Part shown: positions 14,218 through 23,587 of the stretch, in pieces
Position numbering within the stretch: the first letter of the stretch is position 1
Layout of the letters: each line of letters begins with the position of its first letter
Assembly (NCBI GenBank): GCA_017534595.1
Contig: JAFXVY010000083.1
Span: forward strand, 1-32,920
Direction: 5' to 3'
Source of the DNA: Ruminococcus sp.
GTDB lineage: Bacteria; Bacillota; Clostridia; Oscillospirales; Ruminococcaceae
Length of the DNA stretch: 32,920 bases
The notes under the pieces: generated by a model
Databases searched by the model: none
The model's input: the letters and a program-made list of their open reading frames with translations, nothing else
What the model was told of the DNA's origin: nothing
Translations under genes and position numbers: made by a program

Positions 14218-15498
14218 ATGATAAGATTCAAAAACGGACGTCTCCTTACCCTCAGCAGCGGCTGCGAGGTCAGCTGCGGGGAGGTATGGGTAGAGGGCGA
14301 TAAGATCGCCTTTGTCGGCAAGCCGACCGATGAACAGCTGAAAACCGCCTCCTTCGAGAGGGAGATAGACCTTGACGGCGACCTGCTTATGCCGGCTATC
14401 AAGAACGCGCATACTCATTCCGCCATGACCTTCCTGCGCTCCTATGCGGACGATCTGCCGCTGCAGGACTGGCTGTTCACACAGGTCTTCCCCATGGAGG
14501 CCAAGCTCACCGGCGAGGATGTCTACTGGTTCGCAAGGCTTGCGATACTCGAGTACCTGACAAGCGGCGTGTCCGCCTCCTTTGATATGTATTTCGAGCT
14601 GGACGACTATGTCCGGGCGAACATCGAGAGCGGCTTCCGGACTGTGATGTGCGGAGCTGTCAGCGGCGGGCGCGAGAATGCGAAGAAGCTTGAAGAGCGG
14701 TATCTGAAATACAACGGGATGCACCCGCTGATCTCGTTCCGGCTGGGCTTCCACGCCGAGTACACCGCCGAATACGGTCTGCTTGAGGACATCGCGGCAC
14801 TGGCGGAGAAATACAAGGCTCCCGTCTCCACTCACAATTCCGAGACGGCAAAGGAAGTCAGGGAGTGCATGGAGAAGTACGGCAAAACTCCCACCGCGCT
14901 CTTCGACAGCCTCGGGATCTACAACTACGGCGGCGCGGGCTTCCACTGCGTACACTTCACAGAGGAGGACATGGACATATTTGCCAACAGAGGCGTTTAC
15001 GCCGTTACCTGTCCCTGCTCGAATCTCAAGCTCGCCAGCGGTATAGCTCCCCTGACGACGATGCTCGAGCGCGGCGTAAAGCTCGGCATCGGCACCGACG
15101 GCCCTGCCTCCAACAACGCGCTCGATATGTTCAGAGAGATGTATCTTATGGCGGTGCTGCAGAAGCAGCGCTGTAACGATGCGGCAGCCATGCCGGCAGA
15201 CGTTGTGCTGAAAACCGCCTGCTGCGGCTCGGCTCACGCCATGGGTCTCGATGACTGCGACTGCATAGCTCCCGGCAAGCAGGCCGACCTGATCGTCATA
15301 GACCTGAAAAAGCCGTCCATGCAGCCGGAACACAACATCCCCAAGAACCTGATATACAGCGGCTCCAAGGAGAACGTTAAGCTGACCATGGTCGCCGGCA
15401 AGGTGCTCTACGAGAACGGTCAGTTCAGCGTAGGCGAGGATGCACAGCGCATCTACGCCAAGTGCGCCGAGCATTTCGACGCCCTCTGCAGGAGATAA
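14218..15498 (+). CDS. mtaD: Amidohydrolase, methylthioadenosine/S-adenosylhomocysteine deaminase family
   Basis: The 426-residue protein is a metal-dependent amidohydrolase of the MTA/SAH deaminase group. The metal ligands appear as NAHTHSAM, FHAEYTAEYG, HCVHFTEEDM and the Asp in GIGTDGPASNNALDM; the small beta domain closes with GKQADLIVIDL. It is expected to deaminate S-adenosylhomocysteine, methylthioadenosine or a related adenosine, in the cytoplasm. AAAGGA at 14204-14209 supports ATG 14218; an upstream in-frame ATG lies within the tandem repeat region and has no ribosome binding site. The C_GCAxxG_C_C gene follows after 33 bases. Guanine or chlorohydrolase-type activities in the same superfamily cannot be excluded. 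Confidence 0.85.
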   Translation: MIRFKNGRLLTLSSGCEVSCGEVWVEGDKIAFVGKPTDEQLKTASFEREIDLDGDLLMPAIKNAHTHSAMTFLRSYADDLPLQDWLFTQVFPMEAKLTGEDVYWFARLAILEYLTSGVSASFDMYFELDDYVRANIESGFRTVMCGAVSGGRENAKKLEERYLKYNGMHPLISFRLGFHAEYTAEYGLLEDIAALAEKYKAPVSTHNSETAKEVRECMEKYGKTPTALFDSLGIYNYGGAGFHCVHFTEEDMDIFANRGVYAVTCPCSNLKLASGIAPLTTMLERGVKLGIGTDGPASNNALDMFREMYLMAVLQKQRCNDAAAMPADVVLKTACCGSAHAMGLDDCDCIAPGKQADLIVIDLKKPSMQPEHNIPKNLIYSGSKENVKLTMVAGKVLYENGQFSVGEDAQRIYAKCAEHFDALCRR

Positions 15499-15531
15499 GT
15501 CCACCGTACACAAAACTTAGGAGGTATAGAT

Positions 15532-15894
15532 ATGGACCGTGCCGAAAACGCCGTAGCTTTCAAGCACAGCGGCTTCAACTGCGCACAGGCGGTGCTGCTC
15601 GCATTCGAGGACAGCGTTGAGCTTACCAAGGATCAGCTTATCGGGCTCGGAGCCTGCTTCGGTGCGGGTATGGGTACCTTTGACGCGACCTGCGGCGCCC
15701 TCTGCGGTGCGCAGATGCTCCAGGGGCTTTTAAAGCCAAAGCCGGGCGGCGCCAAGAAAATGCACGACCGCTTTGCCATGCTCTGCGGCAGCGTTGACTG
15801 CGGAGAGCTCAAGGGCAGAAAGGGCGGCAAGGTGCTCTGCTCCTGCGACGACTGCGTGCGCCACGCGGTGCGTCTGCTCGAGGCTGACGACTGA
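15532..15894 (+). CDS. C_GCAxxG_C_C family protein
   Basis: This 120-residue protein belongs to the Cys-rich family named after its motif: GFNCAQAVLLAF, then GACFGAGMG, DATCGALCGAQM, and late cysteines in LCGSVDC and CSCDDCVRHAV. Members are thought to be redox proteins, sometimes linked to electron transfer or metal binding, but no function is established. AGGAGG precedes ATG 15532. It is the last gene before a strong terminator and may be in one operon with the deaminase gene. Confidence 0.9.
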   Translation: MDRAENAVAFKHSGFNCAQAVLLAFEDSVELTKDQLIGLGACFGAGMGTFDATCGALCGAQMLQGLLKPKPGGAKKMHDRFAMLCGSVDCGELKGRKGGKVLCSCDDCVRHAVRLLEADD

Positions 15895-15918
15895 CCGATA
15901 CGAATATATGAAACAGGG

Positions 15919-15960
15919 ATATCCCCTCTGCTGCGAACTGCGGCGGAGGGGATATTTTGT
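15919..15960 (+). terminator. Intrinsic terminator
   Basis: Arms ATATCCCCTC (15919-15928) and GAGGGGATAT (15946-15955), extended by GC pairs toward the loop, are followed by TTTTGT. It closes the mtaD-like operon. Confidence 0.85.
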
Positions 15961-16125
15961 ATCTGTCAGCTTTTACCATTCATAAATATGGTGATAGCTG
16001 GCAATTTTATTACAACAATGTGTATTTGACCTTACTTAATTAAATATGTAAACATCTTTTTTAGTTAACCCGACATAACTAAACGTTTTCGCATTGTACA
16101 CGGTGCCAAAAATGTACATGAGAGA

Positions 16126-16154
16126 TTGACTATCATTGTAAAATGTGCTATAAT
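16126..16154 (+). promoter_or_regulatory. Sigma-A promoter of the pilin-like gene
   Basis: TTGACT (16126-16131), 17 bases, TATAAT (16149-16154). Two TGTACA palindromes lie just upstream at 16095-16100 and 16113-16118, a possible operator pair. The surrounding 15960-16229 is very AT-rich and holds no gene. Confidence 0.85.
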
Positions 16155-16229
16155 GTTATTAAGAATTAGAGTTGATATTTGGGTAAATATTATAGAATTA
16201 TGATAACTGCAATGAAAAGGGATGATAGT

Positions 16230-16964
16230 ATGAAAACTAAGAAAAACCAAAAGGGCTTTACGCTCATCGAACTGATCACGGTAATAATGATCATCGGCAT
16301 CCTGGCAACGATACTTGTTCCGGCGGTCATGAACTACGCCAAGAAGGCAAGGATCACGGCAGCCATAGCGGACACCAAGGTCGTAAGATCGGCGATCGAA
16401 TCCTCGCTGATAAATCATCTTACCGAGAAGAACGCGTCCAACGCCTTCAACAAGGTGCTCTACCTTGACCAGAACCCGGACAAGAACAAGAGAGACTACG
16501 AGGTAGTCGGCGTTTTCACCAATGTAAGCTGGGTCATCTACAGAACCAATGAGGGCGGCAAGCAGGGCGCGTCGCAGGAAGTTGACAGAGTTATCGCGAG
16601 CGCGATCGACAACGCATTCACCGAGAACTGGGAGACGGGTCTGAAAAAGAACCCGATGGCCTACCACACGAACAGTGACAACTGTGAGAAATTCATACAG
16701 GATCAGAAGACCAATTTCGGGCTTGTGGTCGTATACAACAGGACAGGAAGCATCCGCATGATGCAGCTTTACAGAAAGGGCATACTTGTTACCTACCTCA
16801 AGGGTGACTACATAGTTAACACCAATGACACTGCACACTTTGTCGGTGAAGGAGTTTGGAGCACGATCTACTCTGACAGCGGCGAGGAAGCTCCGCAGGA
16901 ATACAGCCAGATCAATCTTGCCAACGGACAGCTCAAGAACGGCAAGCTCAATCGCTGGTACTGA
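16230..16964 (+). CDS. Type IV pilin-like / pseudopilin protein
   Basis: The 244-residue precursor has a class III (prepilin) leader: basic MKTKKNQKG followed by FTLIELI and a hydrophobic helix to about residue 33. Prepilin peptidase should cut after Gly9. The rest is a soluble domain with no family that I can name, larger than a usual major pilin. Ruminococcus albus uses type IV-like pilins in adhesion to cellulose, so a surface adhesion role is plausible. No pilus assembly ATPase, peptidase or other pilin gene is nearby. AAAAGGGA supports ATG 16230. It is a single-gene unit with its own strong promoter and terminator. Confidence 0.85.
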   Translation: MKTKKNQKGFTLIELITVIMIIGILATILVPAVMNYAKKARITAAIADTKVVRSAIESSLINHLTEKNASNAFNKVLYLDQNPDKNKRDYEVVGVFTNVSWVIYRTNEGGKQGASQEVDRVIASAIDNAFTENWETGLKKNPMAYHTNSDNCEKFIQDQKTNFGLVVVYNRTGSIRMMQLYRKGILVTYLKGDYIVNTNDTAHFVGEGVWSTIYSDSGEEAPQEYSQINLANGQLKNGKLNRWY

Positions 16965-17020
16965 TCCGGGCTCGCGGGAGCGAGGCACGAACAAGAATTA
17001 TTCATCCTCCTAAATAACAC

Positions 17021-17060
17021 AAGACGCTGCGCACCGACGATGTCGGTACGCGGCGTTCTT
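17021..17060 (+). terminator. Intrinsic terminator of the pilin-like gene
   Basis: AAGACGCTGCGCACCGAC pairs, with two mismatches, with GTCGGTACGCGGCGTTCTT around a three-base loop. It lies 57 bases after the pilin stop. Confidence 0.65.
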
Positions 17061-17075
17061 AAGTTATGTCCTCGG

Positions 17076-17151
17076 CGCGGACGGCGCAGTTCCGCCTTTG
17101 ATTTATGGAGTGCAGGAAATCACTTTGATTTGACGGCGGGCTGAACAATGT
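17076..17151 (+). repeat. Dispersed repeat, copy A
   Basis: About 76 bases starting CGCGGACGGCG and containing TTCCGCCTTTG, GGAGTGCAG and TTTGACGGCGGGCTGAACA. It aligns with 19904-19980 at most positions and partly with 31551-31590. No coding sense is seen. Confidence 0.7.
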
Positions 17152-17190
17152 AGCGGTACTCGGCGCGTTTGGGGCTGCTTGCTTTGGCTT

Positions 17191-17973
17191 TTATCCCCTC
17201 ACCCTGCTCCTGTACTCGCTCGGCGTCATCCCCGTTCTGCGCTTGAACCCGTGCATGAACACAACTTCATTATCATACCCGCAGATCGCCGCGATCTCCT
17301 TTACCGTCAGCACAGTCGTACCAAGATAGTACTGCGCCGTGTTGATCTTCGCTGTCAGCAGGTCTTCATAGCAGCTGACCCCGAACTGCTGCTTGTATAG
17401 CTGCTGAAAATGCGACGGGCTCAGATTGGCCTTCCCTGCCAGCTGCGCCACCGACCCGAACTCCCCGGCATTGGAGTGAAGCTCCGCTCTCAGCTCGCTG
17501 AGCATCTCCGCGTGGACGCTCCCGCGCCGTTCCGAAGGTCTCGCGCTGCGCTCGGAGAGCTTTATCAGCAGCAGCCTGATAAGCATATCCACGCACAGCT
17601 CCCGGCTCGCAGACTCCGACATCTGCTCGAGGCTCAGCATCCGCAGCAGCTCCTCAGCCTCGTGGATCGCTCCCGGCGGCAGCAGCTCGTCGAACCGCAC
17701 GGCGTCCCCGAGCCCGCGGATATCCTCCCCGCTGCACGAGAAATGCAGGAAGTGATTGACATAGCTCCCGCAGACAGCTCTGTACTGCTGCGGGCTGCCC
17801 TCGGAGAATATCACGGCGCTGTCCGGGCGCACGGGTATATCCTCCCCGCGCAGGCGCAGCAGAGCGTCGGTCTTGAAGATGATAAGCAGGCAGTCGCCCG
17901 ACCCCTCGGGTCTGTCGATACCGAAATCCCCGGGATGTCTTGCAGCAAGGCCTATACGGTTGATCCGGAACAT
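17191..17973 (-). CDS. AraC-family transcriptional regulator
   Basis: The 260-residue protein has an N-terminal cupin-like sensor domain (about 1-150) and a C-terminal pair of helix-turn-helix motifs (about 165-258): VAQLAGKANLSPSHFQQLYK and VKEIAAICGYDNEVVFMHGF followed by KRRTGMTPSEYR, the AraC signature. AAAGGAG supports ATG 17973 over an upstream TTG. It is divergent from the GH51 arabinofuranosidase gene, which is its most probable target, with arabinose or an arabino-oligosaccharide as a possible signal (inference from position). A palindrome at 18079-18094 in the shared region is a candidate site. Confidence 0.9.
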   Translation of the reverse strand: MFRINRIGLAARHPGDFGIDRPEGSGDCLLIIFKTDALLRLRGEDIPVRPDSAVIFSEGSPQQYRAVCGSYVNHFLHFSCSGEDIRGLGDAVRFDELLPPGAIHEAEELLRMLSLEQMSESASRELCVDMLIRLLLIKLSERSARPSERRGSVHAEMLSELRAELHSNAGEFGSVAQLAGKANLSPSHFQQLYKQQFGVSCYEDLLTAKINTAQYYLGTTVLTVKEIAAICGYDNEVVFMHGFKRRTGMTPSEYRSRVRG

Positions 17974-18017
17974 AACACCGCTCCTTTGCAAATCGTAGGA
18001 TAAGTAAGTATAACAGT

Positions 18018-18046
18018 ATTATAAATCATTGTGCTTGGGATGTCAA
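18018..18046 (-). promoter_or_regulatory. Promoter of the AraC-family regulator gene
   Basis: On the minus strand TTGACA (18041-18046), 17 bases, TATAAT (18018-18023): a perfect consensus sigma-A promoter. Confidence 0.9.
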
Positions 18047-18078
18047 TATGATATAGTTAAATCATACCGATGCACGAT

Positions 18079-18094
18079 GCACACTTATGTGTGC
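18079..18094. promoter_or_regulatory. Candidate operator between araC-like and GH51 genes
   Basis: GCACAC-TTAT-GTGTGC is a perfect 6-bp palindrome, preceded by a GATGCAC direct repeat. It lies upstream of the GH51 gene and beyond the -35 box of the regulator promoter, a suitable place for an activator. Confidence 0.45.
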
Positions 18095-18176
18095 AGCCGT
18101 GTATTGAGACTCTTTCTCTGAAACTCAGCTGAAACAAGTTCAGTAAAATATCAGGTATATGAAAGGATGTAAGCTT

Positions 18177-19645
<1,469 letters not shown>

Positions 19646-19649
<4 letters not shown>

Positions 19650-19903
19650 TACCCTGTAAGAGATGTCTGCTTGCTGAGCTTTCGCAGACGGACTATACAA
19701 AGACACTGCTTGAATACATAGCGAGCGTACCTATGGAGAGGCGTGTGGATGAGAAGACATACGCGGCGAGGCTGGAGGCTTGCAGGAGCTGTGACGAGCT
19801 CACAGACGGGATGTGTATGCAATGCGGATGTTATGCGGAGCTGCGGGCATTGAAGCCGGAGCAGGAATGTGCGGCGGCGGACAAGCGATGGCACCGGTCC
19901 TAA
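19646..19903 (+). CDS. Small cysteine-rich protein, DUF6171-like
   Basis: This 85-residue protein has six cysteines in the order CKRC, then CRSC, CMQCGC and a late EQEC, and ends DKRWHRS. The pattern resembles the DUF6171 family found in Clostridia, probably a zinc-binding domain; the function is unknown. Its ATG overlaps the GH51 stop codon as ATGA, which shows translational coupling. The dispersed repeat B begins immediately after its stop. Confidence 0.75.
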
Positions 19904-19980
19904 CGCGGACGGCGTATTTCCGCCTTTGGATCGCGGAGTGCAGAACCGCACTTTGGTTTGACGGCGGGCTGAACATAGTG
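19904..19980 (+). repeat. Dispersed repeat, copy B
   Basis: The copy is closely similar to copy A (17076-17151). It lies directly after a stop codon and leads into the large palindrome. Confidence 0.72.
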
Positions 19981-20148
19981 CAAGACCCAAACGCGAAGCG
20001 AAATGAGGAAATTTCTTCCTCGAATAAACTCGGAAGAAATTGGGGGCTTTGCTCCCTTGCGGGGGTCGAGGGGGCAGAGCCCTCCTCGCGGGTCGAGGGC
20101 AGAGCCCTCGCACGGCTCCGCAGGCAATCATAATTCAATACAAAACAA

Positions 20149-20192
20149 GGCGCTGCGCCCAAGATACAAAGGGCACCAGCGCTTTTTGTTTT
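20149..20192 (+). terminator. Terminator of the GH51 transcript, in the left palindrome arm
   Basis: GGCGCTGCGCCC and GGGCACCAGCGC pair around AAGATACAAA and are followed by TTTTTGTTTT. Confidence 0.7.
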
Positions 20193-20574
20193 ATACACTG
20201 TTATGGGGACAATTATTCGCAGCGCCGGTAACTCCGTCCGTCGCCCGCACTCCCAGAAACAGAGAGCGAGCGCAGCGAGCGAACGTTTTTCGTCCGGCTC
20301 CGTAGATAGTAAGCGGTACAGAAGGCTCCGCACTGTGAGGAAAGATGTCCACCCGAAGGGGTTCGGGGGCGACCGGAAAGCCCCCGAGACAGGGCGGGTG
20401 TCTATCCTTCGACCTGCACAAAGCTTGGAGCGTGAAACTCAGAACCGCATACTTTCTGCGGAGACGAACGGAATTCGCTCGGCCGCTTACGCGACCTGCT
20501 ATTCCTGTATGTGCGGGCGACGGACTTTCTTGTCGGCGCTGCGATCATTAGTCCCCACTACTTTGAATAAATGA

Positions 20575-20612
20575 AAAGGCGTTGCAGCCCTTTGTGTCTT
20601 GGGCGCAGCGCC
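20575..20612 (-). terminator. Terminator of the argS operon, in the right palindrome arm
   Basis: On the minus strand GGCGCTGCGCCC pairs with GGGCTGCAACGCC and is followed by TTTTCATTT. It is the mirror partner of the terminator at 20149-20192. Confidence 0.65.
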
Positions 20613-20747
20613 TTATTTGTATTGAGTTTTAGTGCCTGCGGAGCCGTGCGAGGGCTCTGCCCTCGACCCGCTTAGGGCTCTGCCCTAAGAACCCGCAAGG
20701 GAGCAAAGCCCCCTTGACCCCATTTTGCTGCCGCGTTTGAAGCCGAT

Positions 20748-20774
20748 AATTGTGCATTGTGCATTGTGCATTAT
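20748..20774 (+). repeat. ATTGTGCATTG tandem repeat
   Basis: About three units of ATTGTGCATT, the same as at 14158-14190, running up to the stop codon of the membrane protein gene. Confidence 0.7.
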
Positions 20775-21328
20775 TTATTGTTCTTATACAACAGCTTGCT
20801 CTTCAGATCTACCCTGTCATATCCCCACCTGAACGATAACCACCCGCTCAGAATGAATACAAAAGGAAGTATCGCAAACAGTATAAAACACGCCGGGTGC
20901 ATCTCGCTTACATCTGCTGTGTGCGCCGGGATGTCTATGATCGGGAAGAAAAATGCGTTTATGATCTTGTATGCCGGCAGAATGTTGCCGATGATCTCCG
21001 CCTTTGAAAGGATCAGCACGAACATCGACAGCCAGCTCGGCAGCGATGCCATCGCCCCTATCGCCAGACCGAAGTTCCTGCAGGGCTCTTCACCGTGCAG
21101 CTCGACTTTCTTTATCGCCTTTTCTCCCTGCTTGAGACCGTAGTCCGCCATAACGCAGAATACCGTCGCCACTCCCATGAACCCGAACAGTATGTTCCCG
21201 AACAGCCCGAAGGCCTTGGATACCGCCCAGAAAAACAGGAACACGAACAGTCCGAGAAGCTCCGATTCGAGGTAGCCCTTTATCAGCGCTCCCACAAGCA
21301 GACGCTTTTTGTTGATCTTGTTTTCCAT
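20771..21328 (-). CDS. Four-helix membrane protein of unknown function
   Basis: The 185-residue protein has four predicted membrane helices: LLGLFVFLFFWAVSKAFGLF, ILFGFMGVATVFCVMA, an inner one around MASLPSWLSMFVLILSKAE, and CFILFAILPFVFILSGWLSF. The N-terminus is basic. I recognise no family. It starts nine bases after argS and is the last gene of the ddl-murI-ywiB-argS block. Its association with a cell-wall operon suggests an envelope role, but nothing in the sequence shows it. Confidence 0.75.
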   Translation of the reverse strand: MENKINKKRLLVGALIKGYLESELLGLFVFLFFWAVSKAFGLFGNILFGFMGVATVFCVMADYGLKQGEKAIKKVELHGEEPCRNFGLAIGAMASLPSWLSMFVLILSKAEIIGNILPAYKIINAFFFPIIDIPAHTADVSEMHPACFILFAILPFVFILSGWLSFRWGYDRVDLKSKLLYKNNK

Positions 21329-21337
21329 ATCAGTTCC

Positions 21338-23110
21338 TTACATCTTCTCGGGACACTCGATCTTGAGCATATCGAGTATGTTTGCGATGACCTGCTTGCA
21401 CGCTACGCAAAGCGATGCTCTCGCCTGCGTGAGATCCTCCTGCTCGCACATGATGCGGCAGTTGGTGTAGAAGCGGTGATACTTCGCCGCAAGCTCCCAT
21501 ACATAGCGGGTGATCCTTGCGGGGTCGTAGTGGCTCGCGGAGTCGTTTATTACCGACGGCAGCGAAGCGATGTACTTTATGAGCTCCACCTCGTCCGGCT
21601 CGCCGAGCAGACTGAGAGTCTGCTTGTCGGGAGCTTTGAGGGATACGCCCTCCTCCTCGAGCTTGCGGAGCACCGAGCAGATACGCGCATGAGCGTACTG
21701 AACATAGTAAACGGGGTTGTCGGAGGTCTGGGAGATAGCCAGCTCGAGGTCGAAGTCAAACTGCGAGTTGGGCTCGCGGAGGTTGAAGAAGAACCTTGCC
21801 GCGTCTATCGGGATCTCGTCGAGCAGGGTCGAGAGAGTGATAGCCTTTCCGGAGCGCTTGGAGAGCTTGTACTTCTCGCCGTTGCGCACGAGGTTGACCA
21901 TCTGCATGATGACCATATCGAGCCTCTTGGGGTCAACGCCGAGCGCCTGCATGGCTGCCTTCATACGCGGAATATAGCCGTGGTGGTCGGCGCCGAGGAT
22001 ATCAATGGCGGTGTCGTAGCCGCGGGTCACGAGCTTGTTGTAGTGGTAGGCGATATCGGGCACGAAGTAGGTGGGGATGCCGTTCTCGCGGACGAGTACC
22101 CTGTCCTTCTCATCGCCCATTTCGGAGGACCTGAACCAGAGGGCGCCGTCCTTTTCGTAGGTATAGCCGCTCTCCTTGAGCTTGCCGATTATCTCCGCAA
22201 CGGCGCCGCTGTTATGCAGCTCGCTCTCGCGGAACCACTTGTCGTAAACTATGCGGTACTTTTTCAGGTCACGCTCGAGGCCTGCGATATTCTTGGGCAG
22301 AGCGTAGGCGACCAGAGCCTTCTTGACGGTATCGTCGTCGGCGGAGACGAGGTCGGTGCCGTTCTCGTCGATGAAATTCTTGGCGTGCTCGATTATATCT
22401 GTGCCGAGGTAGACCTCCTCGGGCATGGCGAACCTGCCGCCCTCGCCGCTCTCGGCGTAGAGCACCGCGCAGACCTTCTCGGTATCGCTGCCCTCAGCCT
22501 CGATGACTGCCCTGCCCTCGTCCGAGGTCAGCTGGCGGAACCTAAGCAGCAGCGAGAGGCCGAACTTCTCGATCTGATTGCCGGCGTCGTTGACATAGAA
22601 CTCCCTTGCTACCTCATAGCCGGCGCGCTCCATTACAGAAGCCAGGCAGTCGCCGATAGCGCCGCCGCGGGCGTTGCCGATGTGCATGGGACCCGTGGGG
22701 TTCGCGGAAACGAACTCTATGAGCACCCTCTTGCCGGCGCCCATATCGGTCCTGCCGAAATCCTCCTTTTCGGTGAGCACTGCGCTGACCGTCTCGGAGA
22801 ACCATTCCTTCGAGAAGAAGAAGTTGATAAATCCGGCACCCGCCACCTCGCATTTCTCAAAGTACGAGCCGGTGAGGAACGCTCTCTTTGCGATCTCCTC
22901 GCCGATCTTTCGCGGAGCGCTCCTGAACGCTCTTGCGCAGACCATGGCAGCGTTGGTGGAGAGGTCGCCGTTCCTGGGGTCGGCGGGGATCTCCACATTG
23001 AACGAGGGTATGGGCTCGGCGGGGAAAACTCCCTCCGCAACGCACTCTCCGAGTGCCTTCATCACGAGCTCACGCACCTGATCGGATGCTTTCTTTATCA
23101 TATCAGACAT
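21338..23110 (-). CDS. argS: Arginyl-tRNA synthetase
   Basis: The 590-residue class I synthetase charges tRNA-Arg. The N-terminal additional domain (about 1-110) precedes the HIGH motif seen as SANPTGPMHIGNARG, and the KMSKS-like loop reads KLSKRSG. The C-terminal anticodon-binding domain carries the usual YVQYAHARICSVLRK stretch. All landmarks of the family are present and the length is typical. The gene lies 15 bases after the DUF1934 gene, the same pairing as ywiB-argS in B. subtilis. No T-box leader is seen before it. Confidence 0.96.
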   Translation of the reverse strand: MSDMIKKASDQVRELVMKALGECVAEGVFPAEPIPSFNVEIPADPRNGDLSTNAAMVCARAFRSAPRKIGEEIAKRAFLTGSYFEKCEVAGAGFINFFFSKEWFSETVSAVLTEKEDFGRTDMGAGKRVLIEFVSANPTGPMHIGNARGGAIGDCLASVMERAGYEVAREFYVNDAGNQIEKFGLSLLLRFRQLTSDEGRAVIEAEGSDTEKVCAVLYAESGEGGRFAMPEEVYLGTDIIEHAKNFIDENGTDLVSADDDTVKKALVAYALPKNIAGLERDLKKYRIVYDKWFRESELHNSGAVAEIIGKLKESGYTYEKDGALWFRSSEMGDEKDRVLVRENGIPTYFVPDIAYHYNKLVTRGYDTAIDILGADHHGYIPRMKAAMQALGVDPKRLDMVIMQMVNLVRNGEKYKLSKRSGKAITLSTLLDEIPIDAARFFFNLREPNSQFDFDLELAISQTSDNPVYYVQYAHARICSVLRKLEEEGVSLKAPDKQTLSLLGEPDEVELIKYIASLPSVINDSASHYDPARITRYVWELAAKYHRFYTNCRIMCEQEDLTQARASLCVACKQVIANILDMLKIECPEKM

Positions 23111-23125
23111 TGTACTTCCTCCGTT

Positions 23126-23551
23126 TTAGTTTTTCGGTGTAACGGCTATGTCGATCTCGAAATCTCCGACATAGCTTGAATTTACGTCTATCACATAGCT
23201 GAAGCCCAGCCTTCCGCCCTCCTCGGTGATCTGCGAGCTTATCTCCTTGGCGGAGACGCCCACCATGAAGCTCCCGAACGGGGTGCCGTAGTGGCAGTGG
23301 TGCTTCTTGCCGAGCTCGATTATCAGGCTCGAATCGGCGGGGGCTGTTCTGGTCATGACGACCTTATCCCCTCCCGTGACCGAAAGCTTTGTGACCGCTC
23401 CCTCAAAGCCGGTAGCCTCCGACTCCCTGTAGGAGATCTCATAGCTCTCCTTCCCGAAGCGGAACATCCCCTCGGTCAGCAGCTCGACCTGCTCGGAATG
23501 CTCGCCGTCGTTCTGCCTGCTCACAAGCTTTATACTAACATTCTTTTTCAA
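23126..23551 (-). CDS. DUF1934 family protein, YwiB-like
   Basis: The 141-residue protein matches DUF1934, a lipocalin-like beta-barrel of unknown function. Typical elements are the early VELLTEGMFRFGKESYEISY, the mid segment MTRTAPADSSLIIELGKKH, CHYGTPFGSFMVGVSA and the end LGFSYVIDVNSSYVGD. The argS neighbour fits the conserved ywiB-argS pair. It has no signal peptide. The start ATG 23551 follows AGGAGC on the minus strand. Confidence 0.88.
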   Translation of the reverse strand: MKKNVSIKLVSRQNDGEHSEQVELLTEGMFRFGKESYEISYRESEATGFEGAVTKLSVTGGDKVVMTRTAPADSSLIIELGKKHHCHYGTPFGSFMVGVSAKEISSQITEEGGRLGFSYVIDVNSSYVGDFEIDIAVTPKN

Positions 23552-23587
23552 AAAACTGCTCCTTTTTTATACTTCCCCAAAAGCCCG

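Larger units (their letters stand above)
19986..20742. repeat. Giant imperfect palindrome between convergent operons
   Basis: The left arm (19986-20250) and right arm (20511-20742) are inverse complements over more than 200 bp, with long identical blocks, including 37 identical positions (20090-20126 against 20635-20671) and TCCGTCGCCCGCAC (20237-20250) against its complement at 20511-20524. Weaker symmetry continues inward to a central hairpin GGGGGC/GCCCCC (20365-20385). The arms carry inward-facing terminators. The left arm also has a 35-base insertion with its own hairpin. No credible protein is coded on either strand. Confidence 0.85.

Noticed and set aside
20203-20574. Frame of 123 codons across the palindrome centre
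   Set aside because: Arg/Ser-rich translation of palindromic DNA with no ribosome binding site or family match.
23111-23125. T-box leader of argS
   Set aside because: Only 15 bases separate argS from the gene before it, and no TGGNACCGCG-like T-box sequence was found.
21095-23179. Frame of 694 codons opposite argS
   Set aside because: The minus strand codes for a complete ArgRS with HIGH and KMSKS-like motifs.
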